Origin: an uncultured Nesterenkonia sp.
Lineage (GTDB): Bacteria; Actinomycetota; Actinomycetes; Actinomycetales; Micrococcaceae
NCBI GenBank assembly: GCA_946221825.1
Contig: CAMINA010000079.1
Location: 1-6,325 of the forward strand
DNA: 6,325 nt
Direction of reading: 5' to 3'
Both the position numbers and the translations under genes were made by a program. The notes beneath the pieces were generated by a model. The model was not told the DNA's origin, did no database searches, and worked only from the letters and a program-made list of their open reading frames with translations. This document shows, in pieces, positions 1-5,353 of this stretch (position 1 is its first letter; the number at the start of each line of letters is the position of its first letter).

Positions 1-279
1 ATCGTGCGCCTGGAGCAGCTCTACCCGATGCCGGTGGAGCAGCTGCAGGAGGAGCTCAACCGCTTCCCGGCCGATGCGGAGTTCGTCTACGCCCAGGACG
101 AGCCTGAGAACCAGGGCCCGTGGCCGTTCCTCGGCATGAACCTGAGGCCGCTGCTGACCCAGAACCTGCACCTGGTGGCACGCCCGGAGTCTGCGGCCAC
201 CTCAGTGGGCCAGGCCAAGCGTCATGCCAAGGAGCTGGAGACTCTGCTCGCGCAGGCCTTCCCCCACCTGGACCTCTGA
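1..279 (+). CDS. kgd: Multifunctional 2-oxoglutarate dehydrogenase E1 / 2-oxoglutarate decarboxylase, C-terminal end (partial)
   Basis: This is the last 92 residues of a gene that begins before the window; the frame is open from base 1 to the TGA at 277-279. The translation has the C-terminal signature of the E1 subunit of 2-oxoglutarate dehydrogenase: RLEQLYPMP, then VYAQDEPENQGPWPF, then a VARPESAATSVGQAKRHAKE segment that precedes the terminal helix. In actinobacteria the full-length protein (Kgd, about 1,200 residues) fuses an E2-like acyltransferase domain to the thiamine-diphosphate E1 domain. It feeds 2-oxoglutarate into the TCA cycle as succinyl-CoA with E2/E3 partners, or decarboxylates it. 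The catalytic centre lies outside the window, so I cannot verify activity or the E2-like fusion. The next gene starts 19 bases downstream with no terminator visible between them, so readthrough is plausible. Confidence 0.93.
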   Translation: MVRLEQLYPMPVEQLQEELNRFPADAEFVYAQDEPENQGPWPFLGMNLRPLLTQNLHLVARPESAATSVGQAKRHAKELETLLAQAFPHLDL

Positions 280-298
280 GGCCTGTAGGCTGTCGCCA

Positions 299-910
299 AT
301 GGAACCACGTCACATCAGGCTCGTAGCCCTCGGCAACGAGCTGCTCAGCGGAGTCGGTGATCCTCGGGCGCTCGGATGGTTCGGACGCGTGCTGGCCAAG
401 ACACCGGTGGACACTGTGGACCTCGAACACTACGTGTTGGCGATGCCCCGCGAGGGAACCGAGGCGCTCTCCCGCCGTTGGCAGGAGGAGGCCGTGCCTC
501 GGTTCTCCGCGGGCGCACCCGAGGGTACGGAGAAGTTCCTCCTGCTCGCCCTCAACGACTCCGACCTCGACGGCGCCAGCTCGGCCCGGTCGCGACTGAA
601 CCTGGCCAATGTCCTGGACCGGGCCACCCAAGAAGGCATCCGCTGCCTGGTGGTCGGTCCGACGCCGACGCTGGACGAGGAGCGCAACCAACGCATCGGC
701 GAGCTCAATGCCGCCTACCAGGATGTCGCCTCGCGTCGGTCCCACGTCTATGTGGACACCTACCGACCGCTGCTGCAGCACGAGCAGTGGCGGGGCGACC
801 TGGCCGCCAACCGTGGGCGCCCGGGTCAGGCCGGCTATGGCCTGATCGCGTGGTTGGTGCTCCATCGCGGCTGGTATCAGTGGTTGGGCTTGTCAGAGCC
901 GGTGACGTAA
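299..910 (+). CDS. GDSL/SGNH-hydrolase-like protein with degenerate catalytic blocks
   Basis: This 203-residue protein has no signal peptide or membrane segment and is probably cytoplasmic. It has the layout of a small SGNH (GDSL-lipase-like) fold. Block I is LGNELLSGVGD (residues 11-21), followed by PRALGWFGRV. A block III-like ALND is at 84-87, SRLNLANVLD at 98-107 and VVGPTP at 118-123. A block V-like NRGRPGQAGYG is at 171-181. In active members block I reads GDSxxxG and block V reads DxxHP. Here Asn-Glu replaces Asp-Ser, and Arg replaces the His, with Asn at the Asp position. The usual esterase triad therefore seems to be missing, and I infer a non-hydrolytic or altered function. The ATG at 299 places the conserved block near the N-terminus; its ribosome site is weak. 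The open frame continues upstream to an ATG at 224, but that part overlaps kgd and looks non-native. From memory, similar degenerate copies occur in other Micrococcaceae; their role is unknown to me. Confidence 0.8.
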   Translation: MEPRHIRLVALGNELLSGVGDPRALGWFGRVLAKTPVDTVDLEHYVLAMPREGTEALSRRWQEEAVPRFSAGAPEGTEKFLLLALNDSDLDGASSARSRLNLANVLDRATQEGIRCLVVGPTPTLDEERNQRIGELNAAYQDVASRRSHVYVDTYRPLLQHEQWRGDLAANRGRPGQAGYGLIAWLVLHRGWYQWLGLSEPVT

Positions 911-913
911 GAT
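884..913 (+). promoter_or_regulatory. Possible vegetative promoter for bL37 (weak)
   Basis: A TAAGAT hexamer at 908-913 matches 4 of 6 positions of the TATAAT -10 consensus. It overlaps the stop codon of the preceding gene. A poor -35, TTGGGC (884-889), sits 18 bases upstream. It would give a leader of roughly 20-25 bases before the bL37 start. A ribosomal protein is expected to have a strong housekeeping promoter, but this match is modest. Cotranscription from upstream is an equally good explanation. Confidence 0.3.
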
Positions 914-943
914 GGTCGGGTTGCCGATCTGAAGGAGGCCGCT

Positions 944-1018
944 ATGAGTAAGCGTGGACGTAAGCGCCGCGACCGCCGGAAGAACAACGCGAACCACGGC
1001 AAGCGCCCCAACTCCTGA
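944..1018 (+). CDS. 50S ribosomal protein bL37 (24 residues)
   Basis: This 24-codon gene encodes MSKRGRKRRDRRKNNANHGK plus RPNS. Thirteen of the 24 residues are Lys, Arg or His, which is typical of an rRNA-binding peptide. The sequence matches the small actinobacterial large-subunit protein bL37, first recognised in mycobacterial ribosome structures, including the KRGRKRRDRR start and the ANHGKRPN end. A very strong ribosome-binding site, GAAGGAGG (931-938), lies 5 bases before the ATG. No cysteine, signal or membrane segment is present. It would act in the cytoplasm as a structural piece of the 50S subunit. It faces rsrA tail-to-tail across a strong hairpin, and finding it beside a sigH-rsrA locus fits actinobacterial gene order as I remember it. 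Being so short, it is easily missed by gene callers. The identification rests on sequence pattern and ribosome site, not on a search. Confidence 0.88.
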   Translation: MSKRGRKRRDRRKNNANHGKRPNS

Positions 1019-1026
1019 TCAGGAGT
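1011..1026. repeat. Perfect 16-bp palindrome across the bL37 stop codon
   Basis: ACTCCTGATCAGGAGT is exactly self-complementary and contains the bL37 TGA stop (1016-1018). As RNA it could form only a hairpin with a small loop opened from the centre. As DNA it could be a dimer-binding site, but nothing else supports that. It may only be the first, weak part of the 3' end structure that precedes the main hairpin at 1069-1107. Confidence 0.45.
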
Positions 1027-1068
1027 CTCGCGAGTTCTTCCTGGCTGTCAGCAGGCAGCTGAGATGAG

Positions 1069-1107
1069 AGAAGGGCCCCGGCGGAATGATTCCGCCGGGG
1101 CCCTTCT
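1069..1107. terminator. Bidirectional intrinsic-type terminator between bL37 and rsrA
   Basis: A perfect inverted repeat has 19-base arms (1069-1087 and 1089-1107) around a single central base. In RNA it would fold as a long GC-rich stem with a 3-5 base loop at its tip. It lies between two convergent genes, 50 bases after the bL37 stop and 33 bases beyond the rsrA stop, so one structure can serve both. Neither side has a clear U-tract. U-poor hairpins of this kind are common at actinobacterial gene ends. Confidence 0.82.
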
Positions 1108-1140
1108 GCATCCGTTGAGAGCGCAGAGGCTTCTGCAGGT

Positions 1141-1482
1141 CTACTGGTGTTCGCGTCCCTGCCCGCCGTGGCCGGCCTCGACGCGCAGTTCGCTGATCCT
1201 CTCCAGGATGGTGACCTTCAGAGTCTCAGGGGCGCGCTCCACACAGGAGCGGCGCACCGTGGCCCGGATGATGCACTCGAGGTCATGGGCCGAGGAGCAG
1301 TCGGGGCAGTCATCCAGGTGCGCCTGGACCTCTTCGATGTCCCTGCGGCTCAGCGCGCCGTCGAGGTACTCGTAGATGCGCTCCATGCGCTCCTCGGTCT
1401 CCTCGCAGTCACCGTTGAGACAGTTCTCCTGGAGCCACTTGCCGGCGCCGGTGACCGGGTAGTCAGATTCGGCGGTGCTCAT
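1141..1482 (-). CDS. rsrA: RsrA-type zinc anti-sigma factor (mycothiol system / thiol redox sensor)
   Basis: This 113-residue cytoplasmic protein has the zinc-anti-sigma (ZAS) pattern. A cysteine-containing start (C21 and C26) leads into ERIYEYLDGAL, followed by H55-x3-C59-x2-C62 (HLDDCPDC), then C70 and C80 (RRSC). In Streptomyces RsrA an N-terminal Cys and the HxxxCxxC residues bind zinc. Disulfide stress oxidises them, ejects zinc and releases SigR, and thioredoxin restores the complex. The same role is inferred here for the SigH-type factor encoded just upstream. The reading frames overlap as ATGA (rsrA ATG 1482-1480, sigH stop 1481-1479), so translation is coupled, which suits a 1:1 sigma/anti-sigma ratio. 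A ribosome site AGGAGG (minus strand, 1495-1490) sits 7 bases before the ATG. C26 is the likelier N-terminal zinc ligand by its DC-x-E context, but C21 cannot be excluded. The family assignment is secure. Confidence 0.95.
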   Translation of the reverse strand: MSTAESDYPVTGAGKWLQENCLNGDCEETEERMERIYEYLDGALSRRDIEEVQAHLDDCPDCSSAHDLECIIRATVRRSCVERAPETLKVTILERISELRVEAGHGGQGREHQ

Positions 1483-2141
1483 TTCTTGGCCTCCTGCTTC
1501 TTGAAGCCGCGTTCACGGGCGTAGTCGGTCAGCAGTTCGCGCAGCAGCTTGCGCCCGCGATGCAGACGGGACATGACCGTTCCGATGGGAATGTTCAGGA
1601 TCTCGGCGATCTCCTTATAGGCGAAGCCCTCGACATCCGAGAAGTAGACCGCCAGGCGGAACTCCTCGGGGATCTGCTGAAGGGCATTCTTCACGTCCGA
1701 GTCCGGAAGGTGGTCCAGTGCCTCGGCCTCAGCCGAGCGAAGCCCGGAGCTGGTGTGCTCGGCGGCCTGGGCCATCTGCCAGTCCTCCACAGTGTCCGTG
1801 TTGGCCTGCTGCGGCTGACGCTGCTTCTTCCGATAGATGTTGATGTAGGTGTTGGTCAGGATTCGGTACAGCCAGGCCTTCAGGTTGGTGCCGGGCTTGT
1901 ACTGGTGGAAGGCTGAATATGCCTTCGTGTAGGCCTCCTGGACGAGATCCTCGGCATCCTGCGGATTGCGTGTCATCCGCATGGCCGCCGAGTAGAGCTG
2001 ATCCACATACTGCATCGCCTCGTGCTCGAAGCGGGCACGGCGCTGCGTCTCAGTCTCTGCCGCCAGGTCGACGTCGGGACTCTCTGTGCTCTCAGTCATT
2101 GCCCAAGAGTGTACCGGGGCAGTGATCACCGCACTTGTCAT
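1479..2141 (-). CDS. sigH: ECF RNA polymerase sigma factor SigH/SigR (thiol-oxidative stress)
   Basis: From the ATG at 2141 the product is 220 residues. Sigma region 2 spans about 38-108 (YVDQLYSAAMRMTRNPQDAE, DLVQEAYTKAYSAF, then LKAWLYRILTNTYINIYRKK). A variable linker spans about 109-150. Sigma region 4 spans about 152-205 (IPEEFRLAVYFSDVEGFAYK) with the helix-turn-helix EIAEILNIPIGTVMSRLHRG. This is the SigR/SigH type of ECF factor that recruits polymerase to GGAAT-N18-GTT promoters during disulfide stress. The assignment agrees with RsrA being encoded next and coupled by ATGA. Two starts are plausible. The ATG at 2141 has a GAGG 5 bases upstream. The ATG at 2099 (206 residues) has no good ribosome site but gives the more typical N-terminus. 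A perfect SigH promoter ends only 9 bases before the 2141 ATG, so stress-induced mRNA would be nearly leaderless there. Longer starts back to 2327 would overlap the divergent gene and look unlikely. Confidence 0.95.
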   Translation of the reverse strand: MTSAVITAPVHSWAMTESTESPDVDLAAETETQRRARFEHEAMQYVDQLYSAAMRMTRNPQDAEDLVQEAYTKAYSAFHQYKPGTNLKAWLYRILTNTYINIYRKKQRQPQQANTDTVEDWQMAQAAEHTSSGLRSAEAEALDHLPDSDVKNALQQIPEEFRLAVYFSDVEGFAYKEIAEILNIPIGTVMSRLHRGRKLLRELLTDYARERGFKKQEAKK

Positions 2142-2150
2142 ATGGTCCTC

Positions 2151-2176
2151 AACGGAAGATCCGTCCCAGACATTCC
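2151..2176 (-). promoter_or_regulatory. SigH/SigR-dependent autoregulatory promoter of sigH-rsrA
   Basis: Read on the minus strand, GGAAT (2176-2172) is followed by exactly 18 bases and then GTT (2153-2151). This is the full consensus known for Streptomyces SigR and mycobacterial SigH promoters. It lies directly upstream of sigH, as expected for positive autoregulation. Transcription should start 6-10 bases past GTT, at about 2145-2141, which is at or just before the upstream sigH ATG. No second, constitutive promoter was recognised. Confidence 0.88.
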
Positions 2177-2247
2177 TGCGGGAGTCCTCCTGATTCGGTA
2201 GATTGTCTCTTGGACAAGCTTTGAGCGCCCGCCTACAGGAGGATTCC

Positions 2248-2889
2248 ATGTCCCTGATCCGCAAAGTCGCCCGTCCGCTGCTCGGCGCGAGCTTCGTCGC
2301 CAACGGCGTCGACCGGCTCCGCAACACGGAGGAGGCCGCCGAGAAGCTGGAGCCGACCCTTCAGGAGATCGGAGCGCTCGTCCCCCAGGCTGAGCCGCTG
2401 ACCTCCAACCCGCAGCGCACCACTCAGGTGCTCGGCGGGGTCGAAGTGGCCGCAGGCCTGGCCCTGGCTGTGGGCAAGTTCCCCCGCCTCGCCGCGCTGA
2501 CCCTGTGCGGCGTGCACAAGCTGAACTCCTACGCCGAGTACCGCTCCGCTCCCCTGGAGACCGAGGAGGATGTGGCCGCGCAGCGCACCACCCTGCTGAA
2601 GAACGTCTCCATCCTGGGCGGCCTGGGAATCGCTGCGGTGGACCTGGCCGGCAAGCCGTCGCTGTCCTGGCGCGCTGAGCACATCGCCAAGCAGTCCAAG
2701 AAGAAGGGCGCGAAGTTCCGCGAGAAGACTCTCAAGTGGGCTGAGGACATGGGGGACGACGCCGTGAAGGCTGCCAAGTCCCTGGAGAAGGACGCCAAGA
2801 AGGACTTCGCGCGCGCTGAGAAGGAGGCCAAGAAGGCCATCTCCCGGGCGGCGAAGACTGCCGAGAAGAAGTCCAAGGACGTGCGCTGA
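2248..2889 (+). CDS. DoxX-family membrane protein with a lysine/alanine-rich C-terminal tail
   Basis: The protein has 213 residues. The first ~140 look like a DoxX-type small membrane protein. Hydrophobic segments lie at about 7-20 (VARPLLGASFVANG), 60-76 (VLGGVEVAAGLALAVG), 79-90 and 119-135 (NVSILGGLGIAAVDLAG), with the RPLLGASFVANGVDRL start common in actinobacterial DoxX proteins. DoxX-like proteins are integral membrane proteins of poorly defined, sometimes redox-related, function. Residues ~141-213 are very different: highly charged, rich in Lys, Ala and Glu, with AKK/EKEAKKA-like repeats, probably helical and cytoplasmic, and resembling histone-H1-like or apolipoprotein-like tails. The ATG at 2248 follows AGGAGGA (2237-2243) and begins the conserved DoxX start; an ATG at 2203 lacks such support. 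It is divergent from sigH and 11 bases from aroA, so it probably heads the operon. The function of both tail and protein is unknown. Confidence 0.82.
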   Translation: MSLIRKVARPLLGASFVANGVDRLRNTEEAAEKLEPTLQEIGALVPQAEPLTSNPQRTTQVLGGVEVAAGLALAVGKFPRLAALTLCGVHKLNSYAEYRSAPLETEEDVAAQRTTLLKNVSILGGLGIAAVDLAGKPSLSWRAEHIAKQSKKKGAKFREKTLKWAEDMGDDAVKAAKSLEKDAKKDFARAEKEAKKAISRAAKTAEKKSKDVR

Positions 2890-2900
2890 ACGGCTCCCCG

Positions 2901-4286
2901 GTGACTTCTCATACTGCTGAGGTGCCCTCGTCCGGTGACCAGGCTTGGCCTGCTCCCCTGGCGGGGGCACCGGTCTGTGGCGAGGTGACCGTCCCCGCCT
3001 CCAAATCCCTCACCAACCGCTACCTCCTGTTGGCCGCTCTGGCCGAAGGCCCCTCTGTGGTGGTCAACGCCCTCGAGTCCCGCGACAGCCGCCTGATGCT
3101 CCAGGCCCTCGAGGCCCTGGGCGCCTCTGTGGAACATATCCCCGACTGGCAGGGCACTGGTGAGGCCGCCATCCGGCTGACGCCGGTTCCGCTGGCTCCT
3201 GCGGCGTCGCAGGCCCCGGCCCAGGTGGACTGCGGGCTGGCGGGCACCGTCATGCGCTTCCTGCCTGCGGTGGCCGCCCTGACCGGGCGCCGCGTCGACT
3301 TCGACGGGGATCCGGAGGCCCGCATCCGTCCCATGGGGGCCGTGCTGGAGGGCCTCTCCGCCTTGGGCGCTCAGATCACCGACGACGGCCAGCCCGGATA
3401 TCTGCCCTTCACCGTGGAATCGCCAGGCGGGCTCGACGGCGGCGAGATCGCCATCGATGCCTCCGCCTCCTCTCAGTTCGTCTCCGGGCTCCTCCTGGCC
3501 GGAGCACGGATGCGTCAGGGACTTCGGCTGCGTCATACCGGCCAGGCCGTGCCCTCCTCCGAGCATGTGGCCATGACCGTGCAGGTCCTGCGCCAGGCCG
3601 GTGTGGAGGTGGATGATTCCCAGCCCTTCGTCTGGTCCGTCTCCCCCGGCCCGATCCCGGCTTTCTCCGTCCGGGTGGAGCCAGATCTCTCCAACGCCGG
3701 CCCGTTCCTGGTCGCCGCCGCCACCACCGGCGGGGAGGTCACCATGCGCGGATGGCCCGCGGAGTCCACCCAGATCGGGCGCCGTTGGACCGAGCTGCTG
3801 CCGCAGTTCGGTGCAGAGGTCAGCACCGCCGTCGAGCCCGGCGGTGAGACCGTGACCCTGACCGTGCGCGGCGCCCGCGACGAGCGGGGCCACCCCCAGG
3901 TGCTCTCCCCCGGCACAGTGGACGGCACCGCTGAGCTGACTCCCACCGTCGCCGCTCTGGCGGCGCTGGCCCCGGAGCCGACGACCTTCACCTCAGTCGA
4001 CCACCTGCGCGGCCATGAGACCGACCGGCTGGCCGCGCTGGTCGCTGAGATTCAGCGACTGGGCGGCAGCGCTGAGGAGACCGCAGACGGATTCCGGATC
4101 ACCTCGCCGGTGCGTCACGGAGCCACCGTGCTCAGCTATGCGGATCACCGAATGGCCACCTTCGGCGCCGTCGTGGGCCTGAGGATCCCCGAGGTGCTGG
4201 TCGAGGACATCGGCTGCACGTCGAAGACGATGCCGACCTTCCCGGCGCTCTGGCGCGGTCTGGTCGAAGGGGACGCCCCGCGTTGA
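2901..4286 (+). CDS. aroA: 3-phosphoshikimate 1-carboxyvinyltransferase (EPSP synthase)
   Basis: AroA condenses shikimate-3-phosphate with phosphoenolpyruvate to give EPSP, the sixth step of the shikimate pathway to aromatic amino acids. The 461-residue product has all the landmarks of the family. These are PASKSLTNR with K35, CGLAGTVMRF (111-120) with G115 at the glyphosate-sensitivity glycine, DGDPEARIRPM with R143, SASSQF with Q192, EPDLSNAGPF (260-269), GTAELTPT with E345 at the general-base position as in other actinobacteria, RGHETDRL (370-377), YADHRMAT with R417, and TSKTMPTFP with K442. Length is slightly above the usual ~430-450 because of an N-terminal extension and a loop near 97-108. 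The only start that gives the extension is GTG 2901, with no clear ribosome site; GTG 2922 is an alternative. The gap from the doxX-like gene is 11 bases. The stop overlaps the start of rsgA by 4 bases, so coupled translation is likely. Confidence 0.96.
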   Translation: MTSHTAEVPSSGDQAWPAPLAGAPVCGEVTVPASKSLTNRYLLLAALAEGPSVVVNALESRDSRLMLQALEALGASVEHIPDWQGTGEAAIRLTPVPLAPAASQAPAQVDCGLAGTVMRFLPAVAALTGRRVDFDGDPEARIRPMGAVLEGLSALGAQITDDGQPGYLPFTVESPGGLDGGEIAIDASASSQFVSGLLLAGARMRQGLRLRHTGQAVPSSEHVAMTVQVLRQAGVEVDDSQPFVWSVSPGPIPAFSVRVEPDLSNAGPFLVAAATTGGEVTMRGWPAESTQIGRRWTELLPQFGAEVSTAVEPGGETVTLTVRGARDERGHPQVLSPGTVDGTAELTPTVAALAALAPEPTTFTSVDHLRGHETDRLAALVAEIQRLGGSAEETADGFRITSPVRHGATVLSYADHRMATFGAVVGLRIPEVLVEDIGCTSKTMPTFPALWRGLVEGDAPR

Positions 4287-5353
4287 GCAGATGGGAGAAG
4301 TGGGACGAGTCCTCCGTCCGCGTGCGTCCGAACAAGAAGGGATCGCGGCCTCGGACCAAGGAGTCGCCCGCGTACTCCGACGCCGAGCTCGGCCGGGTGG
4401 TGACGGTGGCCCGGGGACGCTACACCGTCTCGCTGCCCGACCGGGCCGTCTCTGCGGTGCGGGCCAAAGCCCTGAGGCGCACTCCGGTGGTTCCCGGCGA
4501 CATCGTCGGACTGGTGGGTGACACCAGCGGCGAGGAGGGCAGTCTGGCCCGGCTGGTGCGCATCGAAGAGCGCAGCACACTGCTGCGGCGCAGCGCCGAT
4601 GACACCGATGATGCCGAACGCGTCATCGTCGCCAACGCAGATCAGCTGCTGATCGTGGTGGCCGCGGCAGACCCTGAGCCCCGCACCGGGTTCATCGACC
4701 GCGCCCTGGTGGCCGCCTACGACGCCGACATCACCCCGATCCTGCTGATCACCAAATCGGACCTCGCCGACGATCCGGCGGATCCTGCAGGGCTGATCAG
4801 CCACTATGCCGAGCTCAATCTGACCACCGTGATCTCTTCACGATCCTCTGCGAGCGAGGACCTCTCCGCCGAGGCGGTCCAGTGCCTGCGGGAGCTGCTC
4901 GACGGGCATGTCACGGCCATGATCGGCCACTCCGGCGTCGGGAAATCCACGATGGTCAATGCGCTCACCGGGGCGGATCGCGCCACCGGGGGTGTCAACG
5001 CTGTGACCGGCCGCGGGCGGCACACCTCATCCTCCGCCGTCGCGCTGCTGCTCCCCCAAGCCGGCGGCTGGATCATCGACACCCCCGGCATCCGCTCCTT
5101 CGGACTGGCCCATGTGGACCCCGACGACGTCCTCGCAGCCTTCGAGGATCTGGTGGAGGGCTCAGCCGACTGCGAGCCGGGCTGCACCCATGAATCTCCC
5201 GAAGGCGGCTGCGCCCTCGACGTCTGGGTGGAGGCGGGCCGGGCCGGAGACCACGGTGAGGCCCGTCTGAAGTCGCTGCGCGGGCTGCTGGCGTCGCTCT
5301 CCGGCGCGTCAGAAGGCCCGGGAGAGAAGCGACTGGGTAGCGTGGAGCCATGA
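4283..5353 (+). CDS. rsgA: Ribosome small-subunit-dependent GTPase RsgA (YjeQ family)
   Basis: RsgA is a circularly permuted GTPase that acts in late maturation of the 30S subunit. The 356-residue product has an N-terminal OB-fold region (about 35-110). The permuted GTPase motifs follow in the diagnostic order G4 TKSD (157-160), G1 GHSGVGKST (215-223), G2 GRGRHTSS (243-250) and G3 DTPG (266-269). A C-terminal zinc-binding knuckle has C297, C301, H303 and C310, within CEPGC-x-H and GGCALD. All the key residues are present. The first ~30 residues are basic and disordered-looking, which is usual for actinobacterial members. The start is a TTG at 4283 that overlaps the aroA stop as TTGA, with GAAGGGGA (4266-4273) at a suitable distance. 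No in-frame ATG lies nearby. The stop overlaps the hisN ATG as ATGA. aroA-rsgA adjacency is common in actinobacteria. Confidence 0.95.
   Translation: MSRWEKWDESSVRVRPNKKGSRPRTKESPAYSDAELGRVVTVARGRYTVSLPDRAVSAVRAKALRRTPVVPGDIVGLVGDTSGEEGSLARLVRIEERSTLLRRSADDTDDAERVIVANADQLLIVVAAADPEPRTGFIDRALVAAYDADITPILLITKSDLADDPADPAGLISHYAELNLTTVISSRSSASEDLSAEAVQCLRELLDGHVTAMIGHSGVGKSTMVNALTGADRATGGVNAVTGRGRHTSSSAVALLLPQAGGWIIDTPGIRSFGLAHVDPDDVLAAFEDLVEGSADCEPGCTHESPEGGCALDVWVEAGRAGDHGEARLKSLRGLLASLSGASEGPGEKRLGSVEP

Noticed and set aside
56..865. 269-codon minus-strand open frame opposite kgd and the GDSL-like gene.
   Set aside because: Compositionally biased translation without motifs; the plus-strand genes explain the region.
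2181..2207. Possible SigH promoter toward the doxX-like gene: GGAGT, 19 bases, GTC.
   Set aside because: Both elements and the spacing deviate from GGAAT-N18-GTT; with the true match on the other strand nearby, this looks like chance.
2139..2327. Further N-terminal extension of SigH up to base 2327.
   Set aside because: It would run through the promoter and the start of the divergent doxX-like gene, has no conserved sequence, and any SigH-driven transcript would start downstream of it.
2529..3893. Long 454-codon open frame on the minus strand opposite the doxX-like gene and aroA.
   Set aside because: Its translation is low-complexity (Gly, His, Arg, Gln rich) with no recognisable domain, and it lies opposite a fully conserved AroA. 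Open antisense frames are expected in high-GC coding DNA.
3921..3950. AroA has Glu345 where the E. coli enzyme has catalytic Asp.
   Set aside because: As I recall, actinobacterial EPSP synthases normally carry Glu in this position, so it is not a sign of inactivity.
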